Source of the DNA: Trichostrongylus colubriformis
Lineage: Eukaryota; Nematoda; Chromadorea; Rhabditida; Trichostrongylidae
DNA length: 64,000 bases
Direction: 5' to 3'
Assembly (NCBI GenBank): GCA_963978905.1
Contig: OZ022259.1
Span: 62,001 to 126,000 of the forward strand
Under the pieces are notes generated by a model, which made no database searches, was not told where the DNA came from, and saw only the letters and a list, made by a program, of their open reading frames with translations. Numbering within the stretch: the stretch's first letter is position 1; each line of letters starts with the position of its first letter. A program made the position numbers and the translations under genes. This document shows positions 47,290 through 58,111 of this stretch, piece after piece.

Positions 47290-48352
47290 TAAGGGTTAAA
47301 GTTCCCATGGAACTTCGAATTGATATCCAGATGGATCGATAGAAATCCGAATACTAATTGTTACTGCGAGTTAGGAGGGGACAAAGGTTGCATGCGATGC
47401 ATCACTGGCGAGGCACTTTATCAGCGCGGTCGTTGTTGAACCATCAACGGCCAACTCCGGTTAGAGATAGTGTTTCTGATCTGTAGGAGGGCTATCGTGG
47501 GGTTGCTCCCCACGGCAAGGGGTTTTTTCTTGCATTGCACCAAACGTGAATATTACAATAATGTTAGCAGTTACAAGTATGCTGAGTTATGGACAAAAGC
47601 TTCGGTCTCAGACGGGACTCAAGCCCGCGCTCCATGCACCCAAAAATCCCATCGCGGGCTGCAGCGAAAATCAGCAGCTTTCAAAAATCAAAATCATCAA
47701 AATCGATGTTCGTAGTTATAAATGAAGTGGCAGAGTAAATGATCGGTGCGAATAGGTGTGTGCAGATATGACAGCGAATCCGCGGCGGGTTCGAGTGCCA
47801 GTGGCACGGCATGGCAGCCTTCAAGCGAGGCAGTGTGGCATGAGTGGAAGCGCAGACGTGAAGCAGTCACACTTGGCCGGCTTCCAAGGGCAATCGATAC
47901 GGCGAGTCGCACTGATGGCGCCGCGAGTGAAACTCCGCGAACCGATTCGCTGTGATATTTGCACACACAAGGTGCGAATAGGTGCCTGTACTAGGAAACG
48001 TTCAGAAGAAAAAGAGAAGCACTGAGTGACGATGAAACTCAAAATAACCCGCAGGGGCGGGCACCAAACCAAGAGCTTCCCCCTTCAGATCCGGGACACT
48101 ACCACTGAGGGTTATGAACACGCCGCTGTGTGCCAAGCGGTAACCGCGCTGTTGACAAAATGCCTGGCCAATGAGGTATCACAAGCAAACTTCGACCCCT
48201 CCTTCAGAATGGCATTTTGTAAGTTTGGTTTTCACAGTTATAATCAGTATTCATATCTCTATCGATCCATATGGGTCTCAATTCGAAGCTCCATGGGAAC
48301 CCTTTCGTGGTTAGAGCGATTACACGGCGATGCTAGGGGCGTTACACACAAA
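47290..48352. repeat. Fold-back family H, copy 2, with MITE G in its loop
   Basis: The left arm 47290-47510 and right arm 48050-48352 are inverted relatives of each other and of the H1 arms (GATGGATCGATAGA, GGGACAAAGGTT / CAAACTTCGACCCCTCC, GTTTTCACAGTTATAATCAG). The box B-like GGGGTTGCTCCCC is retained in the left arm. The loop holds MITE G (47755-47971). Confidence 0.7.
47755..47971. repeat. MITE family G, copy 2 with 9-bp target duplication
   Basis: Termini GGTGTGTGCAGATATGACAG and TTTGCACACACAAG are inverted repeats. The 9-bp direct repeat GTGCGAATA flanks it at 47746-47754 and 47972-47980. A 9-bp duplication fits Mutator-like elements, an inference from size alone. Confidence 0.8.
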
Positions 48353-48917
48353 TGACTTGTAATCGCTTTGGGACCCAACAACACGGCGCCTTTAGCTCGT
48401 TCGCATCGCTTCGCATCCTGTGACACCCGCGGTGCAAAATTCCGACACAAGGGTAGACACCTGGAATTCCCCTTGAACAGCGCTTCAGGCAAAAAGCCTA
48501 GACACGAATACGCTGGAAGCGGAGTGCCTCCAACTACATTAGTATCCCTTTTTGTACACATTGAGCTGGGCACATAAACCTACCACCGCCCCACAAACTA
48601 TTGCTCCTCCCAAAGAGTGTGATTACTTCCCTTAATTAACATATTGGAGTCATAATGCAAATTAAGGTAGCACCGCGTTATCACGAATTTATCTTTTGTC
48701 ATTCACCTTGCACTCGGAGAGATACCCCGTGCGTAATTCGTCCCTGGAACCCGTTTTTAGGCAATAACAAGGGAACAAGTGGTTGACCACAATGATATTA
48801 CACTGCAAATGAAAAGAGGATAGTAATGTAGTTGCGGGGAGGCGCTAACTGTCGCGCTGTCGTCCCTCATTCGACACTGATCTACAATCACCACTTTGTA
48901 TCAAGCGTACATTTTAT
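48353..48917. other. No recognisable gene
   Basis: Nothing identified. Confidence 0.4.
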
Positions 48918-49476
48918 CTAAAGACGGCATTAGGGGTAATGTGGTAATGGAGAGATCTCTACAAGAACTCACTCACATGGTAGTCCTGGGCCTAAAAAGG
49001 CTACCTGTGGCGAAATCCCGGTGAAAAAGCGCCCCTCCGAGCTGTAGAAACGCCGCAAAACGCCGCAACTGCCCATCTGTCCCGCCCCTTGATAAGTCGA
49101 CCCTGCCTCCGAATGACGTAATTTCCGATTGACTGGGGTGGGAGCGGCCAAGGAGATGCGGCAGGATCAAAGGTTTTGTGGCGCGCTTTCGCATTTCTAG
49201 CTTGAAGCTCACGCCAAAAAATAGATGCTGTCGTATTTTCAGACATTCCCTTGTGTTTACTGGCAACATGCCAATGGAAAACTAGATCAGGCTACCCGCC
49301 TCCTGACGGATAGGTCGTCCGCGTCGAGAATCAACAGTGGAAAGGGGGTCCTATTTCTCGGGTTTTTGGCCAATTCTATCCGTTGTTTCTTCACTGTCCT
49401 GTTACTAGGCATCTCGACTTCCACTTTCACTACTTCTTTTACTTTTCGTCCGACTTTCCCCTAATGCTGCTTTTAA
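48918..49476 (+). repeat. MITE family A, chained to a B copy
   Basis: The left edge is CTAAAGACGGCATTAGGGG (first target base mutated); the right edge CCCCTAATGCTGCTTTTAA ends in TTAA 49473-49476, shared with the following B element. Confidence 0.9.
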
Positions 49477-49913
49477 AGGAGTCGTCCACGGGAATCCAGT
49501 TGTTCCAATTCCCTTCAATAAGTGTATTGAAAAATACTCAAATGTGAATACAGAAAGAGTGAAAAATCCCTTTTGTTCTGATTAAAAACTCGAAAATATG
49601 AAGAAGATGCGGTCCGTTTGAATTCCCGCCGAAGGATCTTGCAGCAGTCACCGATGAGCAAATAGTTTGTTGACGGTCGGAGACGCACACAGCTATGGGG
49701 TGCATTTCATCGTGCCTAATTGCTGTCTGCGTCTCCGACCGCCGTCCCCGATCGCGCATTTGCTGCCACACCCCGTCGGCCGCGACTTTGAGAAGCTATA
49801 TCTCAGCCGGATTGTATTTTTTCGCGGGAAATTCTGCATGTGGCCCTCAGTAAGCAGAAAGAACTAAAATATGTGGCTAACAAAGAAACTTTTTTTCCGT
49901 ACGATTCCTTTAA
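49473..49913. repeat. MITE family B, chained variant
   Basis: Begins AAAGGAGTCGTCCACGGGAA and ends CCGTACGATTCCTTTAA at TTAA 49910-49913. The ends are B-type; the core is different from other B copies and includes an inverted GGTCGGAGACGCA / TGCGTCTCCGACC pair. Confidence 0.82.
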
Positions 49914-50789
49914 AGTGAATGTTTGTGATCAGCATTCTGAATATTTCGTAAATGACAATCTTAAACGAAATAAAGAAGAAAAAGTTGCGGCACCAATTTG
50001 GTGCAATTGCACCAGCGCCAACCTCAAAAACGGAGGTTGTATTCGTGATCAACCTCCCAAATGACCCCGTAGGTATAGCACTAGCAAATATTTTTTTGAT
50101 CAGCCTGCAGTGTCTGGGGTAGTGATAGTTGAATAGTACCCAAAATTGAAATCTTCAGTTACTCTAAGTTGGACAAAGAACTTAATAGCTTTTGGAAAAA
50201 GTAAAAGAAGAGAAAGGCTCACCCAGTACCGACCAACAAGATGAGCAGTACCAAATTCATGCCGAGGTCGTCACTGCAACTATTGTAATTGTTGGCAGTT
50301 GCGCATCGCCACTTTCGCGTTGTAAACACCCGACAACCACACCCACTCCACTTTCAGCACTTTTTGGCTTTGCTATTACTTTGCCTTTACGAGCTACAAG
50401 CCTCTAATTGAAACCAAGCCATCACGAACGCGCACCCCCCAACCTAAACACTCTTGAGTGATCGGAATTTCACATCATTTTATCACAGAAGGACCTCATC
50501 CCATGCATTGCCCCTGGTCCCGCAACGATGCGTCCCGTTGGATACTTGCCAACTGACGTCCTTTCATTATTGTCTGCGTGTACCGGTTTTGTTTTTATTT
50601 TAGATTCTTTTATTTCTGGTTTTTCTTTATTAGATTAGGAATTTGGGTGATGTTTGGTGGACATGTCCTTGTGGGGGGGGGGGGCACTCATCGTCGGATT
50701 TTTGTCCATCTTTTGAATCTGTTTTACAATCACCAGTTTGTCTACTCAATTGTATTTTTGTGCCTAAGCCGTTCTTCAAAGGGATAGGA
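49914..50789. other. No recognisable gene
   Basis: Contains a poly-G run (about 50674-50684) and short unassigned ORFs. Confidence 0.4.
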
Positions 50790-51935
50790 GCTACCCTTTC
50801 ATCTAACAAGGGAAGCCCATCAGGTCAGGTGAGCTTCTACAAAACGCTTTTTTGCATTCTATAGGGTCACATACTTAAAACAAAAAGCCGATCTCAATTC
50901 GGCTAAGTGGTTTTGGGGAAAATGGTTCGATTCCCCCTGAGGACAAATTTTTGAGTTTTTATAGTTTTCATCCTTTTGCTCATGTATGATGGCAAGTGCA
51001 AAATCTGTGCAAAATAGCTATCTTCATTATTTTTGCGTATTAGGCGGATGATTTGTTTTTAACCTACCCACGCTCATAAAAGGAAAGTAGACGTTTTCCC
51101 GCAAAGTACGTGTGATATTTATGCTCAGCGGGTCGAACCACCCTAGGGTGACAAGTTTTCTGCCTAATCGTGATTTTGACCCAAGCTCGAAAAATTGGGC
51201 GACCACTAGTACTACTACCGCTACCATGGTAAAGAATATTCAATGAAAGGAGGTCGGTAGCCGATATGAGGAAATATTTGCTATCTCTTGCCATCGCATG
51301 GTGTTGCTAGGTGCAGTTCATTTGGAATGCGTTGATTCTCCACATGCTCCATTGAATTCAATCGAGGCTGCTAGTTGTTCGTTTGTACAAGTAGAGCAAT
51401 GACCATGTACCCATGTCCATCCCACTGTCTCAAGTTTGGGTCAAGATCTCAATTTGGATAGCATTTTGTATCTAGGGCTAATTGGCACAAATATCACACT
51501 AGTTTCGCACGGAATCACCTGGCACGCTTGCTAGGGACGCCGAAGGGTCCAAACACGTTACCCGCTGAAAGCTTGTAAATGAGGTCACTTTGGTGCACAA
51601 GCAGCGGAAATTGCAGTCATTTTGCATGTGCGCAAGTAGTTTACGCTGGACAAAGAAGATCAAGAAAATGCGAAAACGTAGACGTCGAGGGGAGTTGAAC
51701 CATAACCCCTCCCTTCTAAAGCCAGTCCATCCCACCAGCATTGCAGCAAACTGGTCAAAACTGTTTCTTTCTAAACTTCTTTTGACACATTTTCTGACCC
51801 CTCCAGGGCCATTTAGCCGAATTTGAAACCGGTTTTCTGCTTCATTTATGTGACCCTATTAAATGCTAAAAACCCGTCTGAAAAAGCTCACCATGACCTG
51901 ATGGGCCTTCCTTGTAACACTCAGGAAAAACAGGC
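50790..51935. repeat. Long fold-back with tRNA-like modules upstream of ufm-1
   Basis: 50807-50836 pairs with 51884-51914 (CCCATCAGGTCAGGTGAGC versus GCTCACCATGACCTGATGGG). Further inward ATAGGGTCACATA pairs with TATGTGACCCTAT. Each arm carries a box B-like motif: GGTTCGATTCC at about 50924 on the plus strand and GGTTCAACTCC on the minus strand near 51690. The left arm also has a box A-like CGGCTAAGTGG, but it lies too close to box B for a functional tRNA. Confidence 0.6.
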
Positions 51936-52091
51936 AAAAAAAGCTAGCTCAGTGGAGTGCCATCCCATCTACATTAGCACCTGATGTTGCGTTTTTCATC
52001 AACTGCTTATGGCTGGGAGAAGTGTGATATAGTTAGTGGTACCGAAAAAGTAACGTAAATGGAAAATACACAGTTTCACTGCATCTCCTCC
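51936..52091. promoter_or_regulatory. Region upstream of ufm-1
   Basis: Only about 170 bp separate the fold-back repeat from the ufm-1 start. No conventional promoter motif was recognised. Confidence 0.3.
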
Positions 52092-52103
52092 TTTGTATTT
52101 CAG
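52092..52103 (+). promoter_or_regulatory. Splice-leader acceptor candidate for ufm-1
   Basis: TTTGTATTTCAG ends five bases before ATG 52109. It matches the nematode TTTTCAG-type acceptor and fits SL1/SL2 trans-splicing. Confidence 0.75.
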
Positions 52104-52108
52104 TAACC

Positions 52109-53248
52109 ATGGCAGAGAACACTCCGGTAGCTAGCAGTGGAAGTAAGGTGACGTTCAAAATAACACTTACAAGTGATCCGAAGCTGCCATTCAAAGTGTT
52201 AGTTTCATTTCATTAATCCTTTTTCCTTCTGTTGTTACTAATACTGATAAAAATCACATTAACGGTTATCATCCTTGAAACACATCATTTTCATTCAGGT
52301 TATCTGTTCCTGAATCAACACCCTTCACTGCGGTGCTTAAATTTGCCGCAGAGGAATTCAAGGTGGGTGTTTTAATTTTCACAGCTTTGCGAGTTTGGGT
52401 ATTTGCTCTGTCTTTTTTGTAATCCTGGTATTGACTTCGGTGCTCATGTTCTTCGAGGGTCGTGCTTGAGAAGGCATTCAAAGTTACTGTAAAGCAATTA
52501 ATTAGCTGGATAATATCAAAGCGTTTGATTTCATTGTGTACTATCGAGACTTATTTATACATTTGTCTGGTCGCTAATAGTATGTATTTGTGAATAAATG
52601 AAGCAGCAGCAAATAAAAAAATTGCTCATTTGTTGGGTTACTCTGAAAAATTTTCATTCTTTTGTTGTTACTTGCTGTTGCGATCCCCATGCACATGAAG
52701 CCTTCAACGTCGACAAATTTTAAATCACTGGTCGGAGACTTACCACTTTCAATTCATTCAGAATGGACAGTAGAGGACTGGTATGCTGGCGGTTTCTCAC
52801 GATTTCCATATTCTAATCCCAGCTTATATATATAATGCCTTCACCACGCTGTTTTGTAACCTCGACACGTATTCGCTTGCCTCGGTTTTCATTTAATGAA
52901 TCTCATTTGACGCACTGAATATCAGACAACATCATAATTTTTTACATCGAAAGTGCGGCCATGAAATGTTTTTCGCAACTTTTTTTAGAGTGATTTCCAC
53001 TGATATTTTTCGATTGGTTAGAAATCAGACGCGTTTCTTGAGGAATAACCTTCGCAAATCAAGACTTGCCCATACTTATGCCAATTTCAAGGTTCTTATT
53101 ACAGGTGCCAGCGGCAACTTCTGCCATAATTACTAATGATGGAATTGGAATCAACCCTTCACAATCAGCTGGAAATATTTTCCTGAAGCATGGAAGTGAG
53201 CTGCGGTTGATTCCTCGAGATCGAGTAGGGACATTACTTCATATCTGA
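52109..53248 (+). CDS. ufm-1: Ubiquitin-fold modifier 1 (UFM1), three exons
   Basis: Exons 52109-52197, 52299-52362 and 53105-53248 give 98 residues. Introns start gttagt and gtgggt and end ttcag and acag. The protein contains [39 protein letters not shown] and [17 protein letters not shown], and ends [10 protein letters not shown]. This is nearly the vertebrate UFM1 sequence, so identity is secure. UFM1 is a ubiquitin-like protein attached to targets such as ribosomal RPL26 after a UFSP protease exposes the Val-Gly terminus (UBA5, UFC1 and UFL1 act in turn). Here five residues follow that Gly, more than the two I recall for human. tomm-7 lies 307 bp downstream on the same strand, consistent with an operon. 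Confidence 0.96.
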
Positions 53249-53555
53249 GATTCTAGTGAAATTTGGTGTGTTTTCACCCCTGATAACGCATTCTTGATTC
53301 TTTGATTGATTGGTTGTTGTTCTCTGTTACATTTGTCATTTTCCAATATGTCTAGAGTATTTATTTGTATGCTTAATTTATGACTGTGATTTTCTGTACA
53401 TTTCCAGAATTTCTATTTGGGCTGTGCTGCTAGTAAAGGTTTCTCTGCCATTCCTGTGTAAAATGACAAGAGTTATTCTACTTTCATAACTTCACAAAAG
53501 TGATTATGTGATTGCTCATTGAGTTACATAATTTAACAAGTTTGTGCAGAACAGA
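53249..53555 (+). promoter_or_regulatory. ufm-1/tomm-7 intercistronic region
   Basis: A 307-bp T-rich spacer with an acceptor (TTTGTGCAG, ending 53549) seven bases before the tomm-7 ATG. No AATAAA was seen. The length and the acceptor fit a nematode operon with trans-splicing of the second gene; SL2 use is inferred. Confidence 0.6.
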
Positions 53556-56303
53556 ATGCAGTTGAGCCCGTCACAAAAGCAGTTCATCATGAAGACTGTC
53601 AATATCTCAACCTTCGCATTCCAATGGGGATTTGTCCCGTTCGTCGTGTACCTCGGTTTCAGGAAAGGTCCTGAACCCCTCCCAAACGGACAGGTGCGTA
53701 TGAACATGTTTTCATTTTCCGACCAACTCTGCCAACATCACATGTATCAGAGTAATAAAGTTAACTAAAAGGGTAGAAAGTGTAGTATATGGAATGCTAC
53801 TATCTCATGTTGTTTGCATAGAGGCCGTCTATTCCTTTGCCTTCACTGAATCTACAGGGGGGTGCCAAAAACAAGTAGTTTTGCTCACGGCGCACAACCG
53901 CCCATAATACAAAACCTAGGGAAACGAAAGAGATTAAAATATTGGGGCTAAATGTTCCTCTAAAAGCAGGAACAAGCTGAGACTCACTACTTTCACTTTC
54001 ATAAAAATATGGAACCTTCGAGCGGCGTAGTTGGGCTTCGGAGCACCCACGGTATCAAGGTCCCCTTAAAGGGACCATTAGGGGTAAAGTTAAATTGAGA
54101 TCTGGGAGTACATATCCTCTGAAAACGAACCTTCCACTCTAGAAGAGGTCATATGTTGCGAAAATCGCACTAAAAAAACGCGGCTTGGAGTCTTACAACG
54201 ACCCCGCAGCTCGGCGTGCCGTTAGGCCGCGGTCAAACTTTGCGCTGCTGCGTTAGTTGACGCCGGTGCCGGCGCCAAACTCACGCAACCATTTGCCAGC
54301 CGCAGACGACGGCGTCAATAGATAATCCGCAGAGTTTGCGAAATTCTTGACCCAATCACACTACAGTATGGTGATTGTGGCCGATTCGAATCTTGGCAGT
54401 GTGCCAATATGGTGATCGTGGCCGCTTCGTGTATTGGCACAGCGCCAAGATTCGAATCGGCCACAATCACCATACTATAGTGTGATTGGGTCAAGAATTT
54501 CGCAAACTCTGCGGATTATCTATTGACGCCGTCGTCTGCGGCTGGCAAATGGTTGCGTGAGTTGACGCCGGCACCGGCGTCAACTAACGCAGCTGCGCAA
54601 AGTATGACCGCGGCCTTACGCGGTTATGCGGCCGGGGGAGTCGCTGTGGAGAGGCGGGGCAACAATCGCGGCCGGCTGGTTCAGACTCTGGCTTGTCTTC
54701 AGTCCACTCCTGCTAGAGACGCAGAGGACGAGGGAGAGAATTAAGATTCTCAGGTTCCTCTTTCCCGGTTTTTTCGCCGTTTTATGTCGTTCTTTCTCTA
54801 CTGTCATATTGCTGAGCACCTCTACTTTCGTAATCCCCAATTTGCCAAATTTACCACTAACGGTGTCTTAAAACAGTGGAGCCAGGTTCCATGGTAGGTC
54901 TTTTGTGGGAAGCTTCCTAAGGATTGGCCCTTCGGGCATGGAAGTCAGAGAGCCCCTGCTGCTTGGGCAAGGCTGCTATGATCCGAAGTATCATTTTCCA
55001 TGCCTCTACCTGCCCCCGGATGGGTTTCAGTGGCAATGGCACGTTCTGGCTCTTGGACGAAAGGCGTCGGGGACCCGGAAAAAACGGAATATTCAAGAAC
55101 ACCACCCAGCATGAACCCCCTCAGGTACCCAGAGTGAATGGACCTTAGCAAGGTTGTGAACGAGGGCGTCGAAGTTTCGGATTTTGCCCAGTTGAGCTGA
55201 CACATCTTGTTCACTCGGAACAAGCAGTTCCTGCGAGTGCAGAAGGCTGTGACGGAGAACAGTGATAGAGTGAAGTCTGCTCATTACTTCAGGGATGAAA
55301 ATACCTTGTCGGAATTTGCCGAAGTTCGACTAATGTGGGGTTGGAAGTGGAGGACAAAAATTACTTTTTTTGGCAGCCCTTGTATGTGTTCACTTCGCTT
55401 CAAGTGCATTTAGTTATTAACAATTACTTAAAGGCACACCACGCGATAAATTTTGATAGCTTTCGCGCGTGTTACAGGATGTAGAGGTCCTGATTTACTC
55501 ACCTGTGAAGTAAAAAGAATCAAAACTTCTTACAACCACCAAAAATAAAGGGCGCTGTCCTCAATCTGCGTACGAGTATTGGAGATTAGAAATGAGTTTT
55601 TGCTCGATGATATCGCGCAAAGTGCTACGATATCACCTGTTCTTTCCTGTTGAAGCTGTCTTCACTATCGAAATCGCTGCCTTATCTTGTCTTATCGCAA
55701 GTTTCCTTCTCCACGTAAGAGCCACGTTGGAAATTTGTTCGTCTAAGGTCAGGTGTGATTCGGCTCGATGGGCTCAACTCGGCTCGGGTAGATCGCGCTT
55801 ATCGCCGCGAGGATGCACTCTCAAGCCGCAAAAAGGGTGCAGCCTGAGTACCTATCTAAGGACCTACTTGCCACAAGAAAGTAAGCCACTAATGTGATTA
55901 CCGCGTGGTGTGCCTTTAAGTCCTGTGTCTTAGCGGTGCTCCAACCAGAATTCGTTTCGAGAAGTAGTACTGCTGCTGTGATCTGTGAGGGTATCATTCC
56001 AGTGAAAAAACACCGCGAACCATCAGCATGCTAGGAGGGCTCAACACAAATGGAGCGGAGCAGCTTTCATTAATTGGGAATTTGCGTCTCTATTGGTTAC
56101 TACCTTTCTGCTGATAAGCCTCCATCGATAATCACTGTCTCCTTACGAGAAATCCTACTGCTGAAATTGTAATGTAGGCCGAACGCCAAAAAAATGCATC
56201 CCCTTAGCCGTTTCCCACTGAAAAACGATTGTTTCATTTTGTTTGTAAAAAGGTTTTTTTTCAGATTGTGCCTTTCACACTCTTCAGCCTGCTTTGGGGC
56301 TAA
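53556..56303 (+). CDS. tomm-7: Mitochondrial import receptor subunit TOM7, two exons
   Basis: Exon 1 (53556-53693) encodes 46 residues (LSPSQKQFIMKTVNISTFAF, QWGFVPFVVYLGFRKG); exon 2 (56265-56303) encodes IVPFTLFSLLWG and the stop. The donor is CAG|gtgcgt and the acceptor ttttttttcag, both phase 0, giving 58 residues against about 55 in human. TOM7 is a single-pass outer-membrane subunit of the TOM complex, and the WGF(V/I)P...YLGF(R/K)(K/R)G core and the C-terminal SLLWG are its signature. The ATG at 53556 is chosen because it follows an acceptor. The 2571-bp intron is almost fifty times longer than exon 2 and holds MITEs C and E and repeat I. Confidence 0.93.
54066..54871 (+). repeat. MITE family C in the tomm-7 intron, carrying MITE E
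   Basis: TTAA at 54066-54069 and 54868-54871. The left end AAAGGGACCATTAGGGG resembles A and C termini. The body shares GAAAACGAACCTTCCACT, GGCCGGGGGAGTCGC and TATTGCTGAGCACCTCTACTTTCG-type blocks with 17627 and 57702. It is interrupted by E at 54222-54618. Confidence 0.85.
54222..54618. repeat. MITE family E, copy 3, nested in MITE C
   Basis: TTA at both edges (54222-54224, 54616-54618) with GGCCGCGGTCAAACTTTGCG and the inverted right end. The whole 390 bp is nearly self-complementary (CGAATCTTGGC, TTCTTGACCCAATCACAC in both arms). The homologous site in the C copy at 17627 is unoccupied, confirming insertion. Confidence 0.88.
54872..55200 (+). repeat. Dispersed repeat I, copy 2
   Basis: Starts just inside the TTAA of MITE C with ACAGTGGAGCCAGGTTCC and is the inverted relative of 21030-21352. 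Later blocks (AAGTGGAGGACAAAAATTAC near 55343) suggest it extends to about 55370. Confidence 0.7.
55371..56264 (+). other. Remaining tomm-7 intron, nothing recognised
   Basis: A 101-codon ORF (55592-55897) has no known motif; it lies within the intron and is probably chance. Confidence 0.45.
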
Positions 56304-57701
56304 GCTGCTTCATTACAACACTGCTCGAGTTTGAGTTTATGTAACCTATTATTGATGAATGATATGAGTAGTTGACTTTGTTGTTATTTCTGTTAATCCA
56401 TGGTAATTGTTACCTTGTGTTATGAATCTAGAAAGGAATTAGACTGAAGCTGTAACGAAGTGCCTCTGCAGCTGCGCTGCAAACATCAAGTTGATTTCGT
56501 AGTAAATGAATAGTTCCTCATAAGATACTAGGTAACCTTTTGCTCGGCTTTGGCTGAAAAAACGACTAGGATGTGAGCCGTTGAGTTTAAAAAGCTGATG
56601 TTGTAATTGTTCATTCACTAGATTTACCAAAGGGGTTCTTTCTGAGAGCTGAAAGTGACAAGCAACTATCCCCTTGAAGCAACTTCGAACTACTGGCAAG
56701 ATGAGTAGGAACGATTTGTGTCCGAGTATAATGAACTTGTGCTAAAATTCCATATAAGCTATCTCACGTCTCTGAGCAACTCTTCAGCTCTATGTATCAC
56801 ATGCTTCAATTAGGCTCAGTATTATATTTTTGTGCAACACATGGATGCACGGAGTTTGTGTGGGCTTTGTGGGCTTGGGGCAGGACACGTCATTCTCTTC
56901 ATTACACTAGAAGCATATTGTTAAACATTGAAAACCAGCTTTTTGATAGGACGCAATCGCTCAGTTTTGACAGGTGGATGCTGGAAGTTGTATGGGTACC
57001 ATTGCCACGCCGCGCGTTCACAGGTTTCAAAAGAGTACGAGGTGTTATGCTTCATGAATAGTCTGCACCATAGACATCATGCTGCCAGTCACATCTCTAT
57101 CGACGGATATCCATTTGAGCAATAATAATACTAGCTAAACATATCATCTCTCGTTTTAAAACATACCGATCCCTCGCTCTACGACGTCCCAGTGGAAATT
57201 TCCCTCTTTAGTCGTAGCGCTCTGCTCAATTCAGCCCATTTCTCACGTTAATTTAACTGTTGAGCGTCACACAACGTGGTGACGGGAAAAGATTTGATTG
57301 ACTCATACGATTGCTAACTGTTGCAGTCTTGCATGCCCTTACTCACGGCATAGAACCACGTAGAGCACGAACACCAATCATTCATAAGCTCTGTGGAGCC
57401 TTCCCCCACTCTGTATATCGACAAATGGAGAAGTAAAGTAAACATCGTGAATGGAAGAATGACCGTTTTGTGGAAACTGCACTGTATAGCTAAAAAACCA
57501 AATCTGATTATATTTATGAGAATGTCGTGCTTGCCAAATCAGGGGTCCATTGCTGTTTGGAATTCGCTGTCAACGTGACAGGAAAGTGAAGAATGAAGTG
57601 CTCAGCTTGATCTTCCGATATTCAAGATTTCGTTAAAAATAGGGTAGACCCGATTCCACCGGCTGTGCGACTGTATGCGGCGACAACAATCACTGCGGAT
57701 C
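56304..57701. other. No recognisable gene downstream of tomm-7
   Basis: I looked for a further operon gene and found only short ORFs (56439-56699 minus, 56792-57061, 57393-57578) without recognisable motifs. Confidence 0.45.
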
Positions 57702-58111
57702 TTAAAGACACCGGTAGGGGTACATTTTACAAATCGGGGGATTACGAAGATAAAGGTGCTCAGCAATGTTTTAGAGAGAAAGAACGACATAAACGGCGAA
57801 AAAACCGAGAAATAGGAACCCGAAGATCACCTTTCCCTCTCTGGTCCTCTGCGTCTCTAGCCGGAATGGACTGATGACAGGCCAGAGTCTAAACCAGCCG
57901 TCCGCGATTGTAGTCCCGCCTCTCCACAGCGACTCCCCCTGCCGCATAACCGCATAATGACATGCCGTGCTGCGGTGTCGCCATAAGACCCCAAGCCGCG
58001 TTTCTTAATGCGATGTTCATCACATGTGACCTCTTCTGAAGTAGAAGGTTCGTTTCAGAGAACATCTACTCCCAGATCTCAGTTTTTCCTTACCCCTACT
58101 GGTGCCTTTAA
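57702..58111 (-). repeat. MITE family C, complete copy, reverse orientation
   Basis: TTAA at 57702-57705 and 58108-58111; ends AAAGACACCGGTAGGGG and CCCCTACTGGTGCCTTTAA. The right TTAA doubles as the left TTAA of the following MITE D. Confidence 0.9.

Noticed and set aside
50887..50945. Functional tRNA gene
   Set aside because: Box A-like and box B-like motifs are only about 13 bases apart, leaving no room for an anticodon arm.
56304..57701. snr-5 as a third operon gene
   Set aside because: I looked for an Sm-protein reading frame downstream of tomm-7 and found none.
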